DNA of 64,000 nt. It comes from Nitrospirillum iridis (GTDB lineage Bacteria; Pseudomonadota; Alphaproteobacteria; Azospirillales; Azospirillaceae). Location of the stretch: assembly GCF_014205765.1 (NCBI RefSeq), contig NZ_JACIIZ010000002.1, positions 1 to 64,000 on the forward strand, written 5' to 3'. How positions within the stretch are numbered: position 1 is the stretch's first letter; every line of letters begins with the position of its first letter. Under the pieces are notes generated by a model that had not been told where the DNA came from, did no database searches, and saw only the letters and a list, made by a program, of their open reading frames with translations. Position numbers and translations under genes: made by a program. Below, piece after piece: positions 56,484 to 64,000 of the stretch.

Positions 56484-56866
56484 GGTTGCTGATCGATACG
56501 CACATCCTGCTGTGGTGGATGACGAACGATCCGGCCTTACCGGCCCTCGCCAGGGCGGCGCTTCAGGACCGGGGTTCAAAGGTCTTCGTGAGCGCGGCGA
56601 CGATCTGGGAAATTTCAATCAAGACCGCGCTTGGGCGTCTCAAATTCCCCTTGGATCGACTTGATGAGGACCTGGCCCTGGCAGGCTTCTCACCGCTCGA
56701 CATCACGGTCGCCCATGCGGCCAGGGCGGGGATGCTGCCACCTCACCATCAGGATCCATTCGACCGCATGCTTGTGGCTCAGGCGCAAGTGGAAGGACTG
56801 ACGATCGTGTCCGTTGACGCGATGATCCGCCGGTACGCCGTCGCCGTCCTCGGGCACGACGGCTGA
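56480..56866 (+). CDS. VapC-type PIN-domain toxin
   Basis: A 128-residue PIN-domain ribonuclease. Conserved acidic residues are D6 (LLIDTHILLWW), E44 (ATIWEISIK), D95 (DPFDRML) and D113 (IVSVDAM). Such toxins cut tRNA or other RNA when the antitoxin is degraded. The GTG start overlaps the antitoxin stop by 4 bp. All active-site positions are filled, so it should be functional. Confidence 0.92.
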   Translation: MRLLIDTHILLWWMTNDPALPALARAALQDRGSKVFVSAATIWEISIKTALGRLKFPLDRLDEDLALAGFSPLDITVAHAARAGMLPPHHQDPFDRMLVAQAQVEGLTIVSVDAMIRRYAVAVLGHDG

Positions 56867-56869
56867 GCC

Positions 56870-57412
56870 TTATTCCGCGTCCCCCTTCCTGAACGCCGCC
56901 GCGAACTCCTCCGACGCCACCACCGCCAGGGCGCGGCGCAGGGCGGCGGCTTCCTCGGGCCCGAACAGCGCGTCGAAGCGCCGTTGCGCCACCAGCCAGA
57001 GGGCATGGCCCTCCGCCCGCTTGGCCTCGCCCTTGGGCGTCAGGCGGGCGCGCTTGACGCGGCGGTCGCGGGCATCGGGCACCAACTCCACATAACCATC
57101 GCGGATCAGCGGCTTCAGCGTGTGGCCCAGGGCCGACAGGTCCATGATCATGGCGGCGGCCAGACCCCGAAGGGTGGCGGCCGCCGGGTCGGCGGAGTCG
57201 GCGGCCAGCTTCAGATGGCTCAGCAGGATGTGCTGCGGTGGCGTCAGGCCGGACGCCGCCGACACGTCGCCGTACAACTGGCCGATGCGCCGGGTGGCGC
57301 GGCGCAGGGCGGTGTTGGTGCAATAATCCCAACCCCATTTTTCCCAAGCCCATTTTTCCGCCGCCGGTGACGTCGCCGCGTCTTCCGGCGCTGTGGGCAC
57401 ACGCTCATCCAA
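56870..57412 (-). CDS. MarR-family transcriptional regulator
   Basis: A 180-residue winged-helix regulator: SGLTPPQHILLSHLKLAA, then the recognition region LRGLAAAMIMDLSALGHTLKPLIRDGYVE and the wing PDARDRRVKRARLTPKG. The N-terminal part is W-rich (EKWAWEKWGWDYC), unusual for the family. It is divergent from a short-chain dehydrogenase gene 233 bp away and is likely its repressor. It converges on the toxin gene. Confidence 0.9.
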   Translation of the reverse strand: MDERVPTAPEDAATSPAAEKWAWEKWGWDYCTNTALRRATRRIGQLYGDVSAASGLTPPQHILLSHLKLAADSADPAAATLRGLAAAMIMDLSALGHTLKPLIRDGYVELVPDARDRRVKRARLTPKGEAKRAEGHALWLVAQRRFDALFGPEEAAALRRALAVVASEEFAAAFRKGDAE

Positions 57413-57535
57413 TTCTCATCACCCTCCTGCCAAGACCGCCAGCATAGGCCCCGGCCGGGGCGGGGGCCATCCTCACCGGCGTTCGCGCCCGGCCAGCGAT
57501 GCCACCGGCGCGGGGTTCGACGCCTGGGGGGTGTA

Positions 57536-57565
57536 TTGACTTGCATGATGATAGTGGCATATACC
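57536..57565 (+). promoter_or_regulatory. Promoter of the short-chain dehydrogenase gene
   Basis: TTGACT (57536-57541), an 18-bp AT-richer spacer and TATACC (57560-57565) form a reasonable promoter 80 bp upstream of the dehydrogenase ATG. The spacer would be a natural place for MarR repression, though no clear dyad was found. Confidence 0.55.
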
Positions 57566-57645
57566 AGTTTCGTGATCAACGACGCCGGCACCCCCGCCCA
57601 CCGTCGCCTTTTCTTCCTCCCCGTTTCCCTTACGGAGTTGTCCCC

Positions 57646-58452
57646 ATGAGCCCGTCTTCCCAAGGCACCGCCCTCGTCACCGGCGCCTCATCCGGCATCG
57701 GCGCCACCTATGCCGACCATCTGGCCCGCCGCGGCCATGACCTGATCCTGGTGGCCCGCAACCAGGACAGGCTGGAGGAGCTGGCCGCCCGCCTGCGCGC
57801 CGAGACCGGCGTCGCGGTCGAGGTCTTCCCGGCCGACCTCGCCAACCCCGCCGACGTCGCCCGGGTGGAGGGGCGCCTGCGCGGCGACGCCGCCATCACC
57901 CTGCTGGTGAACAATGCCGGGCTGGGGCCGCAGGGGCCGGCGCTGGGCTCCGACATCGGCTATCAGGACACGATGATCGCGGTGAACGTCACGGCGGTGA
58001 ACCGCCTGGCCATCGCCGCCACCGACGCCTTCGTCGCCAAGGGGGCCGGCACCATCATCAACATCGCCTCGGTCGTCGCCCTGATCCCGGAGCTGTTCAG
58101 CGCCACCTATGTCGGCACCAAGGCCTTCGTCCTGGCCCTGACCCAGTCGCTGAACGCCGAGGTGGTCAAGGCCGGCGTCACCGGCGTGCGCTACCAGGCG
58201 GTGCTGCCCGGCCTGACGCGGACGGAGATTTTCGACCGCGTGGGCAAGTCCTTCGACGATCTGGACCCGAAGATGGTGATGGAGGTGGGCGAGATGGTGG
58301 CGGCGGCCTTGGCCGGCCTGGACCAGGGCGAGCTGGTCACCATCCCCTCGCTGCCCGACCCGGCCGATTTCGCGGCGGTGAACACCGCCCGTTACGCCCT
58401 GGGTCCCAACCTGTCGCGCGACCACGCCGCCGACCGCTACAAGGCGGGCTGA
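57646..58452 (+). CDS. Short-chain dehydrogenase/reductase
   Basis: A 268-residue SDR. The NAD(P) motif is TGASSGIG (about 12-19), the structural motif NNAG follows, and the catalytic Ser-Tyr-Lys set is in IASVVALIPELFSATYVGTKAF. Arg near ARNQDR suggests NADPH preference. The substrate is unknown. GGAG precedes ATG 57646. A divergent MarR gene suggests induction by a small aromatic or similar compound. An inverted-repeat terminator follows 18 bp after the stop. Confidence 0.93.
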   Translation: MSPSSQGTALVTGASSGIGATYADHLARRGHDLILVARNQDRLEELAARLRAETGVAVEVFPADLANPADVARVEGRLRGDAAITLLVNNAGLGPQGPALGSDIGYQDTMIAVNVTAVNRLAIAATDAFVAKGAGTIINIASVVALIPELFSATYVGTKAFVLALTQSLNAEVVKAGVTGVRYQAVLPGLTRTEIFDRVGKSFDDLDPKMVMEVGEMVAAALAGLDQGELVTIPSLPDPADFAAVNTARYALGPNLSRDHAADRYKAG

Positions 58453-58470
58453 CCGCCCCGCCCAGGAAAG

Positions 58471-58503
58471 CCGCCCCGCCAGGCTTCGCGCCCGGCGGGG
58501 CGG
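58471..58503. terminator. Bidirectional GC hairpin between SDR and TonB receptor genes
   Basis: A 10-bp perfect stem (CCGCCCCGCC / GGCGGGGCGG, 13-nt loop) lies between convergent genes, with TTCGTCTTC after it on the plus strand and TTTCC after it on the minus strand. It probably ends both transcripts. Confidence 0.7.
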
Positions 58504-58515
58504 TTCGTCTTCACT

Positions 58516-60840
58516 TCAGTACGCCACCCGCACGCGCACGCCGTAGAGCCGGGGCGGGCGGATGCTTTCGCTGTTGTAGCCGGTGCCCAGGCCCTGGGCC
58601 GGCTGATAGCCGGTGGCCACCACCGCCTGGTTTTCCACATTGTTGACATAGCCCGTCAGGCTCCACCACGCGTCCGCCGGCGTGTAGGTCAGGCGCAGGT
58701 TGGTCATGTGATACCCGCCCTGGATCTGCCGCGCGTCGTAATCATAGGCGGTGCGGTAGGAGGAGGAGAAATAGACGTCGCCGGCCGCCGTGACGGTGCC
58801 GTGGCCGTCCAGGCGGAAATCGTGCTGATAGCCGATGGTGGCGGTCCAGCGCGGGGCGTTCAGGGCCGGCTGGCCGGCGCAGTTCACCGCCCAGATCTTG
58901 GAGACGCCGGTGGGCTTGGGCACGGCCGTGGCCGAGACGTTGGTGTAGCGGCAGCCCGAGGCCGGCGCCAGGCCCAGGCCGCTGTAGTTGCGGTAGCTGA
59001 AATCGTCATAGGCCGTGTCCAGATACTGGCCGCTGGCGGTCAGCAAATCGTCGGCCGTCACCTGCCAGCGTCCGTCCACCGCCAGGCCGCGCATATGCGC
59101 CCGGCCGGCGTTCTGCGTCACCAGAAGGCCGACATAGGGGGCCCGCGCCACGCCGGTCAGCACCGGTGCCGTGTAGTTGATCTGCTGGTCGCGGTATTCG
59201 TAGTCGAACGCCTCCAGGTTCAGCTGCACCCGCTTGTCGAACAGCGTGTTCTTGAGGCCCACGGTATAGGCGGTCAGGTGCTCCGGCGCGTAATGATCGC
59301 TCATGCCGACGGGGGAGGAGAAGAAGCCCCCCGCCTTGTAGCCGGTGGCGATGGTGGCATAGAGCAGGGAGGCCGGCGCCAGATCGTAATCGGCCCCCAC
59401 CTTCCAGCTGGTGCCGTTCCAATCGTGCCGGTCGTTGCGGGGCAGCAGGGTGGGGGCGGCGGCGGTGAAGGTGTTGCTGCCGAACAGGATGTCTTGCGTC
59501 TTCTCGTCATGCGACAGCCGGCCGCCGGCGGTCAGGCGCAGGTCGGGCAGCGCCGCGTAGGTCGCCTGGCCGTAGACGGACTCGGCCTCCGTCGTCAGCC
59601 TGCCCTTGCCCACGGCGTGCTGGACGTAATTGTTGAAGTCCTGGTCGGCGTACAGGGTCTCCTGGAAATAGCTGACGCCGCCCTGCCAGCTCAGCGGCCC
59701 CGTGCCGGTGGAGGCCAGGCGCGCGTCCACCGAGGTGGCGCGCGACCGCGAGGTCAGGCTGAAGGCGCTGGGCACATAGGTCAGGTAGTGCTCATCCATC
59801 CCGCGATAGGCCGGCGTCACCGTCAGGATGGCGAAGCCGAAATCCTTGACGATGTCGGTCTTCAGGCCCCAGGCCTTGTCATCGATGAAGCCGTCGTTCT
59901 TGGCGTTGCCGATCAGCGGGTTCCGGCTGGCCAGCGCCGGCAGGGCGGCGTAATAGGCTGTCACCGCCCGGGGGTCCGACGGGCCGATCCACGGGTTGTT
60001 GGCGTCGACGAAGGGATATTGCACCTGGGCGTCGCCCTTGCCGCCCCGGTGGGCGTAGTCCGCCGCCAGGCGGATGTGCCAGTCGTCCGCCGGTTCCAGC
60101 AGCACCTGCACGCGGCCGGCCTGGCTCTGGTCGTCGTCGTAGCCGTCGGAGAGATAGCCCTTGCGGTCCACCACCTGGGCGGCGACGCGCAGCGCCGCCT
60201 TGGGCGAGAGCGGCACGTTTAGCGCGCCTTCGCCCTTGCGCAGGTTGTAGTTGCCGAACTCCAGCGAGGCGTGGCCCGAGGTCTCACCCAGGCGCGGCAC
60301 CTCCGGCACCACGTTCAGCACGCCGGCCGACGCGTTGCGGCCGTAGAGCGTGCCCTGCGGGCCGGGCAGCAGTTCCAGCCGCTGCAGGTCATAGAACGCC
60401 AGGCCGGCGCCGGCCGGCCGGGCGACGTAGACGCCGTCCAGGTTGAAGGCCACCGCCGGCTCGGCATAACTGGTGCTGATGAAGCTGCCGATGCCGCGCA
60501 CGTACAGCTGCGGCGTGCCGGCGGTGGCGGGCGCCACCACCAGGGCCGGCAGGGTGCGGGTGAGGTCGGCGGTGTTGGTCAGGCTGGCGACCGCCAGGCT
60601 GGCGCCATCCACCGTCTGCACCGCGATGGGCGCCGACTGCAGGGCCTGGGCCCGCTGCTCCGCCGTCACCACCACTTCCTTCAGCGTGCCGCCGGTATCC
60701 GCATCCGTGGCGTTCCCCGTGGCGTCCCCCCCCGTGGCGTCCCCAACAGCGTCATCCGGCAGCCCGCCGGCGTGCGCGCTGGCGGCGGCCAGCAATAGGG
60801 TGGCCATGGCCGTCGCCGGCCCCAACAGTCGTTTCATCAT
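58516..60840 (-). CDS. TonB-dependent receptor (tandem paralogue 1)
   Basis: A 774-residue outer-membrane receptor. A signal peptide (GPATAMATLLLAAASAHA) leads a low-complexity Gly/Asp/Ala/Thr linker (DAVGDATGGDATGNATDADT) before the TonB box region (LKEVVVTAEQR). The plug has QLYVRGIGSF and GPQGTLYGRNASAGVLNV. The barrel ends YGVRVRVAY. The pattern fits receptors for vitamin, carbohydrate or natural-product ligands rather than classic siderophore receptors; the ligand is unknown. The start is ATG 60840 or 60837. It is closely related to the next gene. Confidence 0.92.
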   Translation of the reverse strand: MMKRLLGPATAMATLLLAAASAHAGGLPDDAVGDATGGDATGNATDADTGGTLKEVVVTAEQRAQALQSAPIAVQTVDGASLAVASLTNTADLTRTLPALVVAPATAGTPQLYVRGIGSFISTSYAEPAVAFNLDGVYVARPAGAGLAFYDLQRLELLPGPQGTLYGRNASAGVLNVVPEVPRLGETSGHASLEFGNYNLRKGEGALNVPLSPKAALRVAAQVVDRKGYLSDGYDDDQSQAGRVQVLLEPADDWHIRLAADYAHRGGKGDAQVQYPFVDANNPWIGPSDPRAVTAYYAALPALASRNPLIGNAKNDGFIDDKAWGLKTDIVKDFGFAILTVTPAYRGMDEHYLTYVPSAFSLTSRSRATSVDARLASTGTGPLSWQGGVSYFQETLYADQDFNNYVQHAVGKGRLTTEAESVYGQATYAALPDLRLTAGGRLSHDEKTQDILFGSNTFTAAAPTLLPRNDRHDWNGTSWKVGADYDLAPASLLYATIATGYKAGGFFSSPVGMSDHYAPEHLTAYTVGLKNTLFDKRVQLNLEAFDYEYRDQQINYTAPVLTGVARAPYVGLLVTQNAGRAHMRGLAVDGRWQVTADDLLTASGQYLDTAYDDFSYRNYSGLGLAPASGCRYTNVSATAVPKPTGVSKIWAVNCAGQPALNAPRWTATIGYQHDFRLDGHGTVTAAGDVYFSSSYRTAYDYDARQIQGGYHMTNLRLTYTPADAWWSLTGYVNNVENQAVVATGYQPAQGLGTGYNSESIRPPRLYGVRVRVAY

Positions 60841-61101
60841 CGTCCCCAACGCAGGGCGGCTGTTGACCGGTCCCGGTGGGGGACCGGCGCGCCGATTGGT
60901 CGGCGCCCTTCGTGCCTCTGCAGACGGGGTCAGGAAACAGAAAGAAGCTATCCAAGGCAACGGAAGAAAAATTCGTTAATGTAAGATTCGATCACTGATG
61001 CCCAAGAAACACATGGCGGGTTCGCCGCTGGGCGGCGGAACCGCCCGGAAAACAGCCCTTCCGTCGCCGGGCCGTTTTACGCCGGCATTACTACCCCGGT
61101 A

Positions 61102-61130
61102 GCGGCGCCCCCCCCCCCGGGGGGTGCCGC
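61102..61130. repeat. C11/G6 homopolymer hairpin between the paralogous receptors
   Basis: GCGGCG plus a run of 11 C, then six G and TGCCGC make a strong stem with one mismatch in the outer arm. A second small palindrome CTACCCCGGTAG lies just before it (61091-61102). They sit 44 bp after the stop of the upstream receptor on the minus strand and may end or attenuate its transcript. The long C-run is prone to slippage and to sequencing error. Confidence 0.6.
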
Positions 61131-61174
61131 CGCCGTCGCGTTTGTTTCAGTACAGCCGGGTTGATACCGCCGGG

Positions 61175-63481
61175 TCAGTACCGCACCGTGGCGCGCACGC
61201 CGTAGGTGCGGGGCGGGCGGATGTTGGCGAAGTTCAGGCCGTTGCCGAAGGCCTGGTTGGGCTGATAGCTGGTGTTGACCACCGCCTGGTTCTCGACATT
61301 GTTGACGTAGCCGGTGACGGACCAGCGGTCATTGGCGGCATTGTAGGTCAGGCGCAGATTGGTCATGTGATAGCCGCCCTGCACCTGCTCCGCCAAGTAA
61401 TCATAGGCGGTGTAGTAGGAGGCCGAGAGGTAGACGTCCGCCGCCGCCGTCAGGCCGGAACCATCGGCGAAGGCGAACTCATGCTCATACCCGATGTTCG
61501 CGGTCCAGCGCGGGGCGTTGGTGGCGGGCTTGCCGCTGCAATTGACGGAATAGATGGCGGAGGGGGCGACCGGCGTCGGCGACGCGGTGCCCGAGGCGTT
61601 GGTGTAGGGGCAGCCGACGGACGGTGGGGCGCCGAAGTTGGAGAAGTAATTATAGGTGAAGCTGGTGTAGCGGGTGTCGGTGTACTGCACCGTGGCGGTC
61701 AGCAGGTCGCTGGACGTCGCCTTCCACCGCCCCTCGATCTCGAACCCCCGGATGCGGGAGCGGCCGACGTTCTGCGTCACGAAGCTGGGGGCGTAGGGGA
61801 AGCTGGACACGCCGGTCAGCGTCGGCGCCAGATAGCTGATCTGCTGGTCGCGGTATTCGTAATCGAACGCCTCCAGGTTCAGCTGCACCCGGTTGTCCCA
61901 GAAGCGGTTCTTCAGGCCCAGGCTATAGGCCGTCAGATGCTCGGGGTTGAAGGTGTCGGCCCCGGCGCTGGCGTAGAAGCCGCCGGCCTTGAAGCCGGTG
62001 CCGACATTGGCGTAGAGCAGCGATTGCGGCGCCAGGTCGTAATCCACCCCCACCTTCCAGGTGGCGGCGTTCCAGATGCGGTCGTCCGCCCGGCTGGACA
62101 GGGCCGGCTTGGTGGGGCTGAAGGTGGCGGTGCCGAACTGGCTGTCCTGGCTTTTCTCCTCATGGGTGACGCGGCCGCCGGCGGTCAGGCGCAGGGCGTC
62201 GGTCAGCGCGTAGGTCAGCTGGCCGAAGGCCGCCACCGTCTCGTCCGTCAGCTTGGAATTCATCACCGTTTCCTGGACCCAGTGATTGTAGTCCTGCTTG
62301 GCGTCCACATCCTCGCTGAAGTAATAGGCGCCGGCCAGCCAGGTGAGGGGGCCGCTGTCCCGGGACGCCAGCCGCGCCTCCACCGAGCGCTGCTGGCTCT
62401 CGCTGTTCACCCGGAAGGCGCTGGGGATGTAGGACAGATAGTCCTCCTTGACCTCGCGGTAGGCGGGGATGATGGTCAGGGTGGCGAAGCTGAAATCGTG
62501 GCTGATCTCGGCATGCGTGCCCCAGAACTGGTCATCGATGAAGCCGTCCTTCTTGGCGTTCTGGATCAGCGGGCTGTGGGCGGAGGCCGCCGGCAGGCCG
62601 GCGTAATAGGCGGCGACGGCGCGGGCGTCGGACGGGCCGATCCACGGGTTGTCGGTGTCGACATAGGGGTACTGCACCTGGCCCGAGCCCTTGCCGCCCC
62701 GGTGATAGTAATCGCCCGACAGGCGGACCCGCCAATCCTCCGTCGGTTCCAGCAGCAGCTGCAGGCGCCCGGCCTGGCCCTGGTCGTCGTTGTAGCCGTC
62801 GGTCAGATAGCCCTTGCGGTCGATGACCATGCCCGAGGCGCGCAGCGCCGCCTTGTCGCCCAGCGGCACGTTGACGGCGGCGTCGCCCTTGCGCAGGTCG
62901 TAATTGCCGATGTCCAGCGTGGCCGTGGCCGATTGCTCGCCCAGCTTGGGCGTCTCCGGCAGCACGTTGAGCGCCCCGCCCGAGGCGTTGCGGCCGTACA
63001 GCGTGCCCTGCGGGCCCTTCAGCACCTCCACCCGTTGCAGGTCATAGAAGAAGCCGTTGGCCCCGGCGGGGCGGGAGATGTAGATGCCGTCCAGGTTCAC
63101 CGCCACCGACTGCTCGGCATAGGCGTTGCTGGCGAAGGTGCCCACACCGCGCACATAGACCTGCGGCACGCCGCCGGCCGCCGGGGCGATGACCACCGAG
63201 GGCACGCTGCGCGTCAGGTCCGACACGTCGGCCACCCCCGCTTCCTTCAGGGTGGCGCCGCCCAGGGCGGACACCGCCACCGGCGCGGTTTGCAGGCTCT
63301 GCTCCCGCCGCTCGGCGGTGATGACGATCTCGTCCAGCTGGGCCGCCTGGCCCTGCGCGCCGCCGCCGGCCTGCGGGGCTGGCGCGGTCGTTTGCGCGCT
63401 CGCTGTGGTGGTGATGCCGATGGCGCCAGGCGCCAGCATAAGGGCGACGACAGCCGTCGCCGGACGCACGATCCGGTGCAT
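61175..63481 (-). CDS. TonB-dependent receptor (tandem paralogue 2)
   Basis: A 768-residue receptor with a signal peptide (TAVVALMLAPGAIGITTTASAQ), TonB box region (LDEIVITAERR), plug (QVYVRGVGTF, GPQGTLYGRNASGGALNV) and barrel ending YGVRATVRY. By eye it matches its downstream neighbour at well over half of positions through plug and barrel (for example DRKGYL.DGY.DDQ.QAGR and NPWIGPSD.RAV.AYYA). This implies tandem duplication and divergence of ligand range. ATG 63481 begins the signal peptide. The 334-bp gap to the other paralogue (60841-61174) holds only hairpins. Confidence 0.93.
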   Translation of the reverse strand: MHRIVRPATAVVALMLAPGAIGITTTASAQTTAPAPQAGGGAQGQAAQLDEIVITAERREQSLQTAPVAVSALGGATLKEAGVADVSDLTRSVPSVVIAPAAGGVPQVYVRGVGTFASNAYAEQSVAVNLDGIYISRPAGANGFFYDLQRVEVLKGPQGTLYGRNASGGALNVLPETPKLGEQSATATLDIGNYDLRKGDAAVNVPLGDKAALRASGMVIDRKGYLTDGYNDDQGQAGRLQLLLEPTEDWRVRLSGDYYHRGGKGSGQVQYPYVDTDNPWIGPSDARAVAAYYAGLPAASAHSPLIQNAKKDGFIDDQFWGTHAEISHDFSFATLTIIPAYREVKEDYLSYIPSAFRVNSESQQRSVEARLASRDSGPLTWLAGAYYFSEDVDAKQDYNHWVQETVMNSKLTDETVAAFGQLTYALTDALRLTAGGRVTHEEKSQDSQFGTATFSPTKPALSSRADDRIWNAATWKVGVDYDLAPQSLLYANVGTGFKAGGFYASAGADTFNPEHLTAYSLGLKNRFWDNRVQLNLEAFDYEYRDQQISYLAPTLTGVSSFPYAPSFVTQNVGRSRIRGFEIEGRWKATSSDLLTATVQYTDTRYTSFTYNYFSNFGAPPSVGCPYTNASGTASPTPVAPSAIYSVNCSGKPATNAPRWTANIGYEHEFAFADGSGLTAAADVYLSASYYTAYDYLAEQVQGGYHMTNLRLTYNAANDRWSVTGYVNNVENQAVVNTSYQPNQAFGNGLNFANIRPPRTYGVRATVRY

Positions 63482-63613
63482 GGTTTTCCCTCCCTGTGCG
63501 GCCTCCCTTGGCCGGCCTCCGGTCCCCACGAACGAAAGTCCGTGCTCTTCCAAGGACCTGAAGGCCGGGGCGTCCTCTCATGGGCGCCTGCTGGGCCGCT
63601 ACAGGGGAAGGTA

Positions 63614-63631
63614 GAATGCAATTATGCATTC
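63614..63631. promoter_or_regulatory. Palindrome upstream of the receptor pair
   Basis: GAATGCA-ATTA-TGCATTC, a perfect inverted repeat with 7-bp arms, lies 133 bp before the receptor start at 63481. It may be an operator for an unknown regulator. Confidence 0.45.
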
Positions 63632-64000
63632 ATCAAATCGATAGGCGAGATAGGGGTGTATCGGGGGAAGTGATTTTTGGGGGATGGCGCTTTTTCCGGA
63701 ATGAGTGGCTTTTCTATTGCAATCAGTAATAGCCAATTTCGGTTGATAGAGGCCAGTAATCAGATTTTAGAGACGGTAATAGTAAGAAAAATTTGGAATA
63801 AATTTTCGATTTTATTGTGTATGATGGCGACGCGCTAGAAATGCTTCAGCTGATTGACATGGACTCTATGCGGTTGCGGCTCATGTATCTCAGGAGGCCG
63901 CAGGCGATGGGGGGCGTCGGTTCGATCTGGGCTGAATAATGGGCTGAACACTGCGGGCAACCGGGGCTATCCGGACCTTGTCGCTGTCATAGTCTTTGCC
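63632..64000. other. AT-rich end of window without recognisable gene
   Basis: About 370 bp, AT-rich from 63690 to 63840, with only very short frames in any direction. It may contain promoters for the receptor pair and for a gene beyond the window. Nothing else is supported. Confidence 0.4.

Noticed and set aside
61108-61118. C11 run considered as a phase-variation switch
   Set aside because: It lies between genes, not in a coding region or obvious promoter spacer, so no on/off mechanism can be supported.

Overview
The window reads as chromosomal DNA of a GC-rich alphaproteobacterium. Three things point there: the SOS boxes have the alphaproteobacterial GAAC-N7-GAAC form; an imuA-imuB-dnaE2 mutagenesis cassette is present; and purQ-purL lies next to bolA and a monothiol glutaredoxin gene. 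Several TonB-dependent receptors and the general gene style would fit the Azospirillaceae or relatives (Rhodospirillales), but that placement is a guess. No rRNA, tRNA, CRISPR array or intact insertion sequence was recognised. Many long ORFs opposite real genes are GC-driven shadows and are left out.

Layout. 1-2.3 kb: a TonB-dependent siderophore-type receptor. 2.4-9.2 kb: a complete type I restriction-modification operon (hsdR-hsdM-hsdS) followed by a PD-(D/E)XK nuclease-like protein with a possible PUA-like C-terminal part. 9.3-13.8 kb: a chemoreceptor, citramalate synthase and a TrmJ-type tRNA methyltransferase. 13.8-20.8 kb: a five-gene minus-strand operon that I read as a ribosomally made, modified peptide (RiPP) cluster. 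Its 60-residue precursor has a textbook double-glycine leader and a core of five FDL(S/T) tetrapeptides. A radical SAM/SPASM maturase, an exported S9 peptidase, an HlyD-type adaptor and a C39-peptidase ABC exporter follow. A short Fic protein is divergent from it. 21.8-31.6 kb: S1/P1-type nuclease, an alpha/beta hydrolase broken by one amber codon, an amidohydrolase, two related TPR proteins, a peroxiredoxin-like protein, a LysE exporter with an AraC regulator, and a MerR regulator with a membrane protein. 31.9-38.2 kb: rpsD, cytochrome b561 with a P-type ATPase, a sulfotransferase and small proteins. 38.3-42.2 kb: grxD, bolA, purL, purQ.

42.4-49.7 kb is more mosaic. It holds a small gene with a LexA box inside its promoter, AT-rich orphan genes, a succinate-semialdehyde dehydrogenase, a Tat-exported GH2 glycosidase, a PIN-toxin fragment beside an AT-rich nuclease-like gene, and methionine aminopeptidase translationally coupled to a ParD-like antitoxin. 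49.8-56.2 kb is the SOS mutagenesis cassette, with three tandem copies of a dispersed repeat between imuB and dnaE2; a fourth copy lies near 32.7 kb. 56.2-58.5 kb carries a Phd/VapC-type toxin-antitoxin pair, a MarR regulator and a divergent short-chain dehydrogenase. 58.5-63.5 kb holds two tandem paralogous TonB-dependent receptors. The last 0.5 kb is AT-rich and without a recognisable gene.

The most interesting system is the FDL(S/T)-repeat RiPP cluster. The peptide would be modified in the cytoplasm by the radical SAM enzyme, cut after Gly-Gly by the C39 domain and exported through the ABC/HlyD pair. The S9 peptidase may process it further outside the cytoplasm or help give self-protection. 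The product chemistry is not readable from sequence.
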